Below are positions 1 through 12,605 of a stretch of 64,000 nucleotides of DNA, in pieces. The position numbers and the translations under genes are program-made. The DNA is from Bifidobacterium saguinibicoloris. GTDB taxonomy: Bacteria > Actinomycetota > Actinomycetes > Actinomycetales > Bifidobacteriaceae. The DNA lies in assembly GCF_019331725.1 (NCBI RefSeq), contig NZ_JAHBBF010000004.1:62001-126000 (forward strand). Direction: 5' to 3'. The notes under the pieces are model-generated. The model saw nothing but the letters and a program-made list of their open reading frames with translations, was not told where the DNA came from and searched no databases. The stretch's first letter is position 1; each line of letters starts with the position of its first letter.

Positions 1-2051
<2,051 letters not shown>

Positions 2052-2150
2052 CTACGATATGAGCCATCACTTCCTCGACGCGGGCGGACGGCATACCGGA
2101 CCTGAGCATCGTCGACACATCGCGCACGCCACCACACACAAGGGGACATC

Positions 2151-3191
2151 ATGAGCATCATCCGCAGCGGCACGACCACCATCGCCGACGTGGCCGAGGC
2201 GGCCGGCGTCTCGCGGTCGACCGCATCCCGGGCGCTCAACGATTCGCCTCGCATCAGCGAGAGGACGAAGCAACTGGTGCGCGAAGCCGCAGACCGCATC
2301 GGATTCGTCCCCAACGCGCAGGCCCGCGCACTGGCGGTCGGCCGTTCCGAAACCATCGCCATGCTCGTCACCGAACCGCTGCCCGAACTGTTCGCCGACC
2401 CCACGTACGGCGTGTTCCTTGGCGGCATCACCGAACGCCTGTCCGAATCGGAATACCTGCCGGTGCTGCTCCAGGCCTCCACACACCACGAACGCGAACG
2501 CGTGCGCCGCCACCTCGAACGCAAGTCGTTCGACGCGGTCATCGACATCTCCCCCTACACGGGCAGCGAACTGCTTGACGTGCTGCAGCGGCTCCACATC
2601 CCCACCGTGCTGTGCGGGCAGCTGGACGGGCAGCCCTACGAGCACGTGTTCTCCACCATCTACTCCGACGACGTGGTCGGCGCGAAACTGGCCGCGGACG
2701 CCATGGCCGCACGCGGCCGCACGCGGCCGGTCGCCATCCTGGGCCCAAAGGACAACCCCGCCTCCACGGACCGCGTCGAAGGCTACCGATCCGTGTACGG
2801 CACGGCCCTCGGCGAACGGGACGTCGTCTACACGGGCTGGGGCGCCTCCGACGGCTTCACCGCCATGCTTCGCCTGCTCGACGAGCGCGCAAGCGAGGGA
2901 GACTCCCCCACGTGCGGGATCGACGGCGTGCTCGCCGGCTCGGACCGCATCGCGGCCGGCGTCATCGAAGCGCTGCAGGGGCGCGGGATCTGCGTGCCGG
3001 ACGACGTGTCCGTCATCGGCTTCGACGACCATCCCATCGCCATGACCACCACGCCGAAGCTCACCACCATCCACCAGCCGCTCTACGAGGAGGGCCGTCT
3101 CGCCGCCGACACGGCGATGCGCATGATCGACGGCGAGGCGCCCGGCACCACGGTGCTGCAGATGACGCTCGTCGAGCGCGAATCGCTGTGA
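2151..3191 (+). CDS. LacI-family transcriptional regulator
   Basis: 346-residue sugar-responsive DNA-binding regulator. The N terminus carries a LacI helix-turn-helix (TTIADVAEAAGVSRSTASRA, about residues 6-25) and the hinge region; the rest matches a periplasmic-binding-protein-like effector domain, with VIGFDDHPIA near the C terminus. The ATG follows AAGGGGAC. It is divergent from lacZ, and the two CAACCGGTTG sites between them suit this family, so local control of lacZ and autoregulation are likely. The effector (probably a galactoside or related sugar) is not determined by the sequence. Confidence 0.93.
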   Translation: MSIIRSGTTTIADVAEAAGVSRSTASRALNDSPRISERTKQLVREAADRIGFVPNAQARALAVGRSETIAMLVTEPLPELFADPTYGVFLGGITERLSESEYLPVLLQASTHHERERVRRHLERKSFDAVIDISPYTGSELLDVLQRLHIPTVLCGQLDGQPYEHVFSTIYSDDVVGAKLAADAMAARGRTRPVAILGPKDNPASTDRVEGYRSVYGTALGERDVVYTGWGASDGFTAMLRLLDERASEGDSPTCGIDGVLAGSDRIAAGVIEALQGRGICVPDDVSVIGFDDHPIAMTTTPKLTTIHQPLYEEGRLAADTAMRMIDGEAPGTTVLQMTLVERESL

Positions 3192-3249
3192 CGCGCCACG
3201 CAAGGCGTGCGATGGCGCACGGGACGCTACGAATCCGGACATGAAAAAA

Positions 3250-3297
3250 CCGTGTCCCGCGTGGGGCCGAAACGGGTCGGCCCCACGCGGGACACGG
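3250..3297 (-). terminator. Rho-independent terminator of the BI-1 family gene
   Basis: Perfect 19-bp stem (3250-3268 with 3279-3297) and a 10-nt loop. On the minus strand the stem is followed by six T residues, so it fits the gene ending at 3333. The plus-strand lacI transcript also reads into the stem but without a T-tract. Confidence 0.9.
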
Positions 3298-3332
3298 TCA
3301 TGGCGCGGCCGGCACGGGCCGGCCGGGGCGCG

Positions 3333-4271
3333 TCAATCCCTGCTGCCGAACAGCTGCAGGATGTACAGGAACATGTTCACGAAATCGAGGTAGAGGTTCA
3401 GCGCGCACAGGATGGAGATCTTCCTGACCATCTCCGGCCCCTGGGCCTCGTACTGCTCGAACAGGGCGCGCGTGGACTGCGCGTCGTACATGGTCATGCC
3501 CGCGAACACGAGGATGCCGAACGCGCACACGATGCGCGTGGCGCCGCCGACGCCCGGGATGAACAGGAGCACCAGCTGGGAGACGATGAGCACGATGAGT
3601 CCCACCATGAGGATCGGGCCCAGCTTGAGCATGTCGAACTTCGTGGTGAGCGAGAACATCGTGAGCGCCAGGAAGAACGCGGCGGTGATGCCGAGCGCCA
3701 CCACGATGTCCGCCGTGGTGTACACCCAGAAGATCGAGCTCAGCGTGAAGCCCATGAGCGCCGCGTACACGTAGAACATGGCGCGAGCCGCGCCGACGCT
3801 CATCTTCGTGATGCGCATGCCGAGCACGACGGCCATGGCCACCTGGACGACGCACAGGCCGATGAGTCCGATCATGCCGGTGGCGGCGAGGAAGTAGTAG
3901 TAGGCGCCGGTGGCCTGGGCGAACAGGGCCACCAGCATGGTGACGACCAGTCCGGCCGTCATCTCGCCGTACGCGCGGGTGACGGAGGCGCGGCGGGCCT
4001 GCTCGTACGAGTAGGCCACCTGGCCGTTGACGGTGGCCGCCGCGCCCGCGCCGCCGACGTAGGCGTACTGGGGCTGGGCGTAGGGCTGGCCCTGCGGGGC
4101 CTGCTGCGCGTACTGGTACTGCTGGTACTGCTGCTGGTTTCCGTAGGGGACGCCGTACTGCTGCTGGTTCGCGTACTGGTACTGCGGCTGGGCTCCATAG
4201 CCGGTGTTGATGCCGCTGCCGCCCTGCGGCTCGTAGTTCGGATTGGGCTGGGGCTGCTGACCGTATGTCAT
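3333..4271 (-). CDS. Bax inhibitor-1/YccA family membrane protein
   Basis: 312-residue integral membrane protein. The first 85 or so residues are a low-complexity cytoplasmic tail rich in Gln, Tyr, Pro and Gly (repeats such as QQQYGVPYGNQQQYQQYQY). About seven hydrophobic helices of the BI-1/LFG/YccA fold follow, starting after YSYEQARRASVTRAYGEMTA. Members elsewhere act as pH-sensitive calcium leak channels or bind FtsH; the role here is unknown. It appears monocistronic, with its own strong terminator. The Q/Y-rich tail resembles the tail of the TM2 protein at 40531-41340, but the membrane domains are unrelated. Confidence 0.9.
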   Translation of the reverse strand: MTYGQQPQPNPNYEPQGGSGINTGYGAQPQYQYANQQQYGVPYGNQQQYQQYQYAQQAPQGQPYAQPQYAYVGGAGAAATVNGQVAYSYEQARRASVTRAYGEMTAGLVVTMLVALFAQATGAYYYFLAATGMIGLIGLCVVQVAMAVVLGMRITKMSVGAARAMFYVYAALMGFTLSSIFWVYTTADIVVALGITAAFFLALTMFSLTTKFDMLKLGPILMVGLIVLIVSQLVLLFIPGVGGATRIVCAFGILVFAGMTMYDAQSTRALFEQYEAQGPEMVRKISILCALNLYLDFVNMFLYILQLFGSRD

Positions 4272-4352
4272 GTTCGCTCCTTCTCGTTGCTGTCACGCCC
4301 CATCCTACCCGGGCAACTGTGCGTTGGCTGGGAGACTACGCCCTGGGCGTCC

Positions 4353-4973
4353 TTAGAACCACGGCACGCTGCAGTAGGCGCTGCCCGCCGAGCCGCTGCC
4401 CTCCTGGCTCTCCTTCTCCTCGCCGTTGACGATCACCTTGCACGACATCTTCTGGTCGTTGCCGCCCATGATGTCGCCGGTGACGCTCACGCCGGTGATG
4501 TCCTTGGCGTCATCGCCGGTGAAGGTCTTCGACCAGCTGCCGTTGAACTGCTCGGTGCTGCTCGAGCTGCCCTTGAACCACATCACCGTGCCGTTGCCGG
4601 TGGCGGTGGCCTGCAGTTCGATGGTCTTCTCCGCCGGCTTCGTCTCCTGCGATCCGCCGTCGTCGGATGCGGAGCCGTCGGACTTGTCCTGCGTCCGCCC
4701 GCTCTTGCCGTCCGTCGACGCCGACTGCGAGGACGATGCACCGGAGCCGGTCGCGCCGTTCGAGGCGTTCGAGCCGCCGCCGACGGCGCCGGCGATGCCG
4801 AGGACCACCACCACGACGACGGCCCAGAACCACCAGCGACGGTACACGGGCTTCTTCGGCTTGGGCGCGGGCGCCGGCTGCACGGGATACGGCTGCGGCG
4901 CCGGCATGGGGGCCGGCGCGCCGGCGGGCGGTGCGGCCGGCGAGGGCTGCTGCGGGTTGTTCGCGTCTGTCAT
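4353..4973 (-). CDS. Small membrane-anchored extracytoplasmic protein, MmpS-like
   Basis: 206 residues. A proline/alanine-rich cytoplasmic N terminus (about 1-40) leads to one transmembrane helix (about 46-68, WWFWAVVVVVVLGIAGAVGG), a Ser/Asp-rich linker (about 70-110) and a compact C-terminal domain with two cysteines (MSCKVIVNG and AYCSVPWF). The C-terminal pattern of a beta-rich domain ending in a Gly-Ser stretch before Ala-Tyr-Cys-Ser recalls the MmpS family of actinobacteria, but this is by eye and uncertain. The two cysteines may form a disulfide outside the cell. Function unknown; it lies 190 nt from a divergent two-component system. Confidence 0.8.
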   Translation of the reverse strand: MTDANNPQQPSPAAPPAGAPAPMPAPQPYPVQPAPAPKPKKPVYRRWWFWAVVVVVVLGIAGAVGGGSNASNGATGSGASSSQSASTDGKSGRTQDKSDGSASDDGGSQETKPAEKTIELQATATGNGTVMWFKGSSSSTEQFNGSWSKTFTGDDAKDITGVSVTGDIMGGNDQKMSCKVIVNGEEKESQEGSGSAGSAYCSVPWF

Positions 4974-5163
4974 GGTTCCTTCTTTCTCGTACGGCGCCCC
5001 GGCAGGGGACGCCCTGATGACGTCTCCGACGCTACCGGTCCGAACCCTGCGGCGTCAGTGTACGAACGGGACGAATCGCATGCCCGAACGGGCGGCGGGG
5101 GCGGCCGCATCGCGCCCATAGGGGGCATGGCGAGTATGGAAGGAGCGGTCATACAGTGGAGGC

Positions 5164-6597
5164 ATGACCTATGGAGCACCGATTCCCCCACCCGCGTCGC
5201 CCGTCGCGGCCCCACGCACGCCGACGGCCGACGACGTGCCGACACGTACCAGAGGATGGTGCACCGCGCTCATGATCGCCGCGGCCATGCTCTCCTGTCT
5301 GACGTACGTCTCGTTCGCGGCGCAGCCGTACATCGACGATCCGCACGGCGCACGGTACCTGTGGTTCGTCCTCGCCACGCTCATCGCCATCCCGTTCCCG
5401 TTCACGCTGCTGGCGCGGGGCGCATACCCCGAGGCGACGTTCTGGGCGTGCTGCGCCGTGGTGGCGGTGTTCCCCTACGGCTCCGCCCCGGCGCTCATCG
5501 CGTTGTCCTCGATGCTGGCCCGGAGGGACGGCCGGGCGCGTACGGCGCGCGCCGTGGCGGCGGGCGCCGTCGTGGCGGTGTGGGCGCAGCTGCGCGACGT
5601 CCTGCGTCCGGCGGACGAATCGTTCTGGCATATGGTGTTCGCGAAGCCGCACACCGGCGTGGACGGCGAACCGATCGTCATGCTCGTCGGGGATCCGACG
5701 ATTGCGGCGACGGCCGTGGTGACGGGACTGGTCGCCGCGACGGTCGCGACGCTGATCGGCCTGCATATCCGCTCAAAGGTCCGGCTGCGCACGGCGCAGG
5801 CGCGCACCGACGCGGCCGTCACCCACGCACAGGAGCTGAGCCGCGACCTGGCCGCCCAGCGGCTGGCAGACGCGATCGCGGCCGAAGCGCATGACACGCT
5901 CGCACATACGCTCTCGCTGCTCGCCCTGAACGCGAGCGCGCTGCAGGCGCAGACCCTGCGCATGCAGCCGACGGACGGGACGCGCGCCGTCGCCCGGCAG
6001 GCGGAGGAGATCCGCAGGCAGGCCGCCGGGGCGTTGGACGAGGCGCATCAGATCATCGACATGCTCCGGCATCCGCAACAGGCGTGGGAGCAGCTCGCCC
6101 CCACGGCCGAGACGGCGCTGACGCGCGAATCGCTCGACGCGCTGCTCGGGGAGTCGCGGGCCGCGGGCATGCGCATCGACACGTGGATCGACATCCGGCA
6201 GCTGGGCGAACTGGACGACGCGGCGGCGAAGGTCGCCTATCGGGCGATCCAGGAGGGGCTGACGAACGCATGCCGTCACGCGCCGGGCTCCCCGGTGTCC
6301 CTCGAGGTCACGGCCTCGCCGGAACGGGGCGTCCACGTGCACGCCGCCAACCGTGCGCGGACCGTGGCGCCTCCGTCGGCCGCACCCGTCACAGGCACGA
6401 CGGACGCGTCGGACACGGCGCCCGCGACGCCCCATCGTCGCGGCGCGGGACTCGCGGGGTTGGCGTCGCGGGCGCGGGCCGCGGGCGGATCGTGCCGTTT
6501 CGGCACGGACGACGCCGGCGTCTTCCACCTGGACGTGGCCCTGCCGTGGCGGACTCGCGCGGCGCATCCCGGCGGAACCGGCATGTCCATGGCATAG
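5164..6597 (+). CDS. Sensor histidine kinase, HisKA_3 (NarL/DesK-type)
   Basis: 477-residue membrane sensor kinase. A short Pro-rich N terminus precedes about five or six hydrophobic segments (residues 32-200), with an extracytoplasmic stretch after YVSFAAQPY. The dimerisation/phosphoacceptor helix carries EAHDTLAH with His about residue 243. The ATPase domain shows an N-box (EGLTNACRHAP) and a G-box (GAGLAGLASRARAAGG), so all kinase elements are present. There is a low-complexity Pro/Ala/Thr stretch between the boxes. A GGAGG lies just before the ATG. The partner regulator follows after 9 nt, so the pair is probably co-transcribed. Stimulus unknown. Confidence 0.92.
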   Translation: MTYGAPIPPPASPVAAPRTPTADDVPTRTRGWCTALMIAAAMLSCLTYVSFAAQPYIDDPHGARYLWFVLATLIAIPFPFTLLARGAYPEATFWACCAVVAVFPYGSAPALIALSSMLARRDGRARTARAVAAGAVVAVWAQLRDVLRPADESFWHMVFAKPHTGVDGEPIVMLVGDPTIAATAVVTGLVAATVATLIGLHIRSKVRLRTAQARTDAAVTHAQELSRDLAAQRLADAIAAEAHDTLAHTLSLLALNASALQAQTLRMQPTDGTRAVARQAEEIRRQAAGALDEAHQIIDMLRHPQQAWEQLAPTAETALTRESLDALLGESRAAGMRIDTWIDIRQLGELDDAAAKVAYRAIQEGLTNACRHAPGSPVSLEVTASPERGVHVHAANRARTVAPPSAAPVTGTTDASDTAPATPHRRGAGLAGLASRARAAGGSCRFGTDDAGVFHLDVALPWRTRAAHPGGTGMSMA

Positions 6598-6606
6598 GAT
6601 GGCAGG

Positions 6607-7308
6607 GTGAGTGAACGGGAAGAACGGCATGGGAACGAACCGGGGCGGATCGCCGTCGGCATCGTCGACGACGATCCGATGATCTGTCAGGCGATGGCCC
6701 TCATCCTCACCGACTATTCGCGGGGGCGGATCGCCGTCGCGTTCACGGCGACCGGTGGCGCCGAGGCGCTGCGCCGGGCCGCCGCCGAACGACCGGACGT
6801 GGTGCTCATGGACATCGCCATGCCCGACATGGACGGCATCGCCGCCACACGGGCACTGCGCGGGCTGCCCGATCCCCCTCACGTGCTCATCCTCACCTCG
6901 CTGAGCCCCTCGAACACGGTGGAGCGGGCCGTCGAGGCGGGCGCCGAAGGGTTCGTCTCGAAGACCGACGCCCCGGAGGACATCATCCGCAGGGTGCTGG
7001 GCGTATGCGCCGACGCGCCGCAGTTCAACACGGCGAGCCAGCGCCAGCTCATCGGGGACCTGCACGCGCGGCAGTCGACGGCGCGGCGGGACGAGGCGCG
7101 CGCCATGCTCGACGCGTTGCCCGAACGCGAGCGCGAGGCGGTGCTGCTCGCGGCGGAGGGGTTCACGAACGCGCAGATCGCCGCGCGCATGTTCATCTCG
7201 GAGCGCACCGCCAAGGCGCATCTCTCCTCCGCCTCGGACAAGCTCGCCATGGGACGCGTGCAGATGGCGCGGCTGGTGGAGCGGGCCGACCTGCCGTCGC
7301 GGGATTGA
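6607..7308 (+). CDS. NarL/FixJ-family response regulator
   Basis: 233 residues. An N-terminal receiver domain has the acidic pocket (IVDDDP), the phosphoacceptor Asp about residue 69 (VLMDIAMPDMDG), Thr in ILTSLSPS and Lys in FVSKTDAP. A C-terminal LuxR-type helix-turn-helix follows (LPEREREAVLLAAEGFTNAQ onward). I take the GTG at 6607 as start because it lies 9 nt after the kinase stop and covers the full receiver; the Shine-Dalgarno is weak, so coupled translation is likely. Cognate to the upstream kinase. Targets unknown. Confidence 0.92.
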   Translation: MSEREERHGNEPGRIAVGIVDDDPMICQAMALILTDYSRGRIAVAFTATGGAEALRRAAAERPDVVLMDIAMPDMDGIAATRALRGLPDPPHVLILTSLSPSNTVERAVEAGAEGFVSKTDAPEDIIRRVLGVCADAPQFNTASQRQLIGDLHARQSTARRDEARAMLDALPEREREAVLLAAEGFTNAQIAARMFISERTAKAHLSSASDKLAMGRVQMARLVERADLPSRD

Positions 7309-7331
7309 CGGGTCGGCGCCGACGGCACCGA

Positions 7332-7384
7332 CGTGGCGTCCGCATGCCGCACCGGCCGGGACGCGGCGACACGCGGACGCCACG
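7332..7384 (+). terminator. Possible terminator after the response regulator
   Basis: A 12-bp perfect outer stem (7332-7343 with 7373-7384) with a weaker inner pairing. There is no T-tract, so it may be a factor-assisted terminator or only a structured spacer. Confidence 0.35.
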
Positions 7385-7493
7385 CATGGGAGCGGAAACC
7401 GGTGGATATCGCCCGGCCGCCGACGACGCTGCTAGGCTGAACACCATGGAAGCCGCCGCGAGGCGGAGGACGAACGCAGGAAGGGGACCGTCA

Positions 7494-9599
7494 ATGGCCA
7501 TCAATGCGAAGGAGCTGTCGCTGGGCAAGGTGTTCACGCCGGACTACCGGTTCTTCATCCCGTCCTTCCAGCGTGCGTACATCTGGAAACCGGAGAACAT
7601 CCTGCAGCTGGTGGACGACCTGCGCGGGGCGAGCCTGACGCCCGCCACCCCCTATTTCCTCGGCTCGCTGATCCTCGTGCACGACGAGGGCACGCGGTTC
7701 GAGGTGATTGACGGCCAGCAGCGCCTCGTGTCGCTGTCGATCGTCATCGCCGTGCTGCGCGACCTGGAGAAGGACCCGGAGTGGATGCGCCTGCTGGACG
7801 CCCTCATCGTGGAGCCCGGCGACAAGATGCGCGGCATCGCGAACGAGCCGAGGCTCACGCTGCGCGAACGGGACGAGGCGTTCTTCCGCGAATACGTGCA
7901 GGAAGGCAACCTCGAGGCGCTGTTCGACCTGTCGGACGACGACTGGACGAGCACGGCGCAGCGCAACATCACCCGCAACACGCGCAAGGTGTACGACGAG
8001 CTGTCCGTCCTCTCGGACGAGGAGCGCCACGCCCTCGCCTCCTATCTGGTGAACGCGGTGACGCTGGTGATCGTCACCACCGACGACCTGGACGGCGCGC
8101 ACCGCATCTTCGACGTGATGAACATGCGCGGTCTGCCGCTCACCTCGTCGGACGTGTTCAAGGCGCGGGCCACGAGCGGGCTGAAGCCGGCCGAACTCGA
8201 CGCCTACGCGCAACGGTGGGACGACATCATGGACCCACTAGGCGACGACTCCGCGGGCACCGAGGAGTTCTTCGCGTTCCTGCACCTCATCCTCACGCAC
8301 AAGCCCGTCACGGACCGTCTCATCGAGGAGTTCCTGGCCGACGTGCTCGCCGGCCCTCTGGAGAAGGGCACGGTGCCGGCGTTCATCGACGGCGTGCTCG
8401 CCCCGTACGCGGCGGCGTGGCAGGTCATCACGCACCCTTCGGACACGATTCTGCCCGAGGGGCCGCGTCTGCGGCTCGAGGCGCTGAACGACTACCGGAA
8501 CCATGAGTGGAAGCCGGTGGCCATGTGGGTGCTGACGCATTCGTTCCGTCATCTCGGCTTGCCCGACGTCTCCCCGTTCGCACGGCGCGCGGGACGGTCC
8601 GCGCATGCGGAGGCCACGTTGCAGGCGTTGGGCGCCCACGACCTGCAGCGGCTGGACGACGTGCTCGCCGCGTTGGAGCGGGTGAGCGGCATCGACACGC
8701 TGAACCGCACCCCCACGGCGGACCGTCGCGGCCATGCGGCCGCCGCCATCCGGGACCTCGACAAGGGCTACCCGGTGCGGTTGGTGCGGGGGCTCGCCAT
8801 CCGTCCGGACGACCGTGCCGGCGCGCTGGTGCGGCTGCACGGCGAGATGCAGGGCGACGACGAACTGGTGCGTCTGCTGCTCATCCGCGCGAACGAGCAG
8901 GCCGCCCAGGCCCTTCTCGCCAGGCCCCGGCGCCTGAGCGCGCTGCCCATCATGCCGGTGGACATCGAGCGCTCCGCGTCGTTCGGGAACTGGCCGCAGG
9001 AGGAGCACGACCATTGGGCGTACCGGCTGGGCAACATGGTGCTCGCGCAGGGCGCCGGCAACCAGCTGGACCGGATGACCGAATACGACCAGCGCAGGGA
9101 CCGCATCCTCATGCGGGCCGATTCACGCCGGTTCCCGCTCACCGCCGAGCTCAAGGACTTCGGCGAGTGCACGCCCGCCATGCTCCGTCACCGTCAGGCG
9201 GAGACGATCCGCCTGCTCGCCGACTACTGGGATATCCGATACGACGAGAACCACACGGATCTGACCCGTCAGACCGTGGACGTCCTGGCGAAGGACTCCC
9301 CCAAGCCAGCGCACAGCTCGCGGCGCGTGACCATCCGTCAGGTGGTGGCCGCGGGACTGCTCATCCCCGGCGAGAAACTCGTATGGGAGCGCCCACGCAA
9401 GGGCGAACGCTGGTACGCCACCGTCACCGAGGACGGCAGGTTCCGTCTCGAGGACGGTTCGGAGCACGCCAGCCCGACGGCCGCCGCGAAGGCCGCCGCC
9501 GGAGGCCGGGCCAGCGGCGGCCTGGACGTGTGGAAGCGCGTCTCCGACGGCCGCGGGCTCGCGGACATCTGGAAAGAGTACCGTCGGCAGGCCGCCTGA
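7494..9599 (+). CDS. DUF262-DUF1524-RAMA protein, GmrSD/SspE-like, possible modification-dependent defence nuclease
   Basis: 701 residues, starting at the ATG at 7494 after AAGGGGACC. Domain order: DUF262 (residues about 5-240) with the FFIPSFQRAYIW opening and the diagnostic IDGQQR (72-77), the nucleotide-handling motif of this family; a helical middle; a DUF1524/HNH-like region (about 480-560) recognised from W-x-x-RLGNMVLAQ and a following conserved Asn; and a C-terminal RAMA domain (about 609-695: RQVVAAGLLIPGE, DGRFRLEDGSEHASPTAAAK), a predicted reader of modified DNA. In GmrS/GmrD and SspE the HNH site begins with His-Ile-x-Pro; here the corresponding stretch reads Pro-Ile-Met-Pro (about 486-489), so the catalytic histidine seems lost. 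It stands alone between a two-component system and aconitase, with no methyltransferase or Dnd/Ssp genes near. Domain calls are by eye; a defence role is inference. Confidence 0.85.
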   Translation: MAINAKELSLGKVFTPDYRFFIPSFQRAYIWKPENILQLVDDLRGASLTPATPYFLGSLILVHDEGTRFEVIDGQQRLVSLSIVIAVLRDLEKDPEWMRLLDALIVEPGDKMRGIANEPRLTLRERDEAFFREYVQEGNLEALFDLSDDDWTSTAQRNITRNTRKVYDELSVLSDEERHALASYLVNAVTLVIVTTDDLDGAHRIFDVMNMRGLPLTSSDVFKARATSGLKPAELDAYAQRWDDIMDPLGDDSAGTEEFFAFLHLILTHKPVTDRLIEEFLADVLAGPLEKGTVPAFIDGVLAPYAAAWQVITHPSDTILPEGPRLRLEALNDYRNHEWKPVAMWVLTHSFRHLGLPDVSPFARRAGRSAHAEATLQALGAHDLQRLDDVLAALERVSGIDTLNRTPTADRRGHAAAAIRDLDKGYPVRLVRGLAIRPDDRAGALVRLHGEMQGDDELVRLLLIRANEQAAQALLARPRRLSALPIMPVDIERSASFGNWPQEEHDHWAYRLGNMVLAQGAGNQLDRMTEYDQRRDRILMRADSRRFPLTAELKDFGECTPAMLRHRQAETIRLLADYWDIRYDENHTDLTRQTVDVLAKDSPKPAHSSRRVTIRQVVAAGLLIPGEKLVWERPRKGERWYATVTEDGRFRLEDGSEHASPTAAAKAAAGGRASGGLDVWKRVSDGRGLADIWKEYRRQAA

Positions 9600-9667
9600 C
9601 GGCAGGTGGCGGCCGGTCGCCCTACGAACGATCGGTGGACGATCTCCCGCATACGACGTGTACATGA

Positions 9668-9711
9668 CGAGGGGCCTTGCATGACGATGGTTCGTCATGC
9701 AAGGCCCCTCG
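9668..9711. terminator. Bidirectional terminator between convergent genes
   Basis: Perfect 20-bp stem (9668-9687 with 9692-9711) around a TGGT loop, between the DUF262 gene (plus) and aconitase (minus). No T-tract on either side; the position and stability still argue for termination in both directions. Confidence 0.8.
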
Positions 9712-9747
9712 CGACGGACGGCCTACGCCGCGCGGCGCGGGCTCCCG

Positions 9748-12450
<2,703 letters not shown>

Positions 12451-12605
12451 GCTTCCTCCGAATCATTGGACCGGCTGATGATGTCGCCGATTATCCACTC
12501 GAAATGGTACGGGAACGTAACCATGCCTCTGGCGTGTCGGCTTGAAACGTGAGACAATACGCCGCCCGCGCACACGGGTGGGAGACCGGTGCGACGCGTC
12601 CGCGG

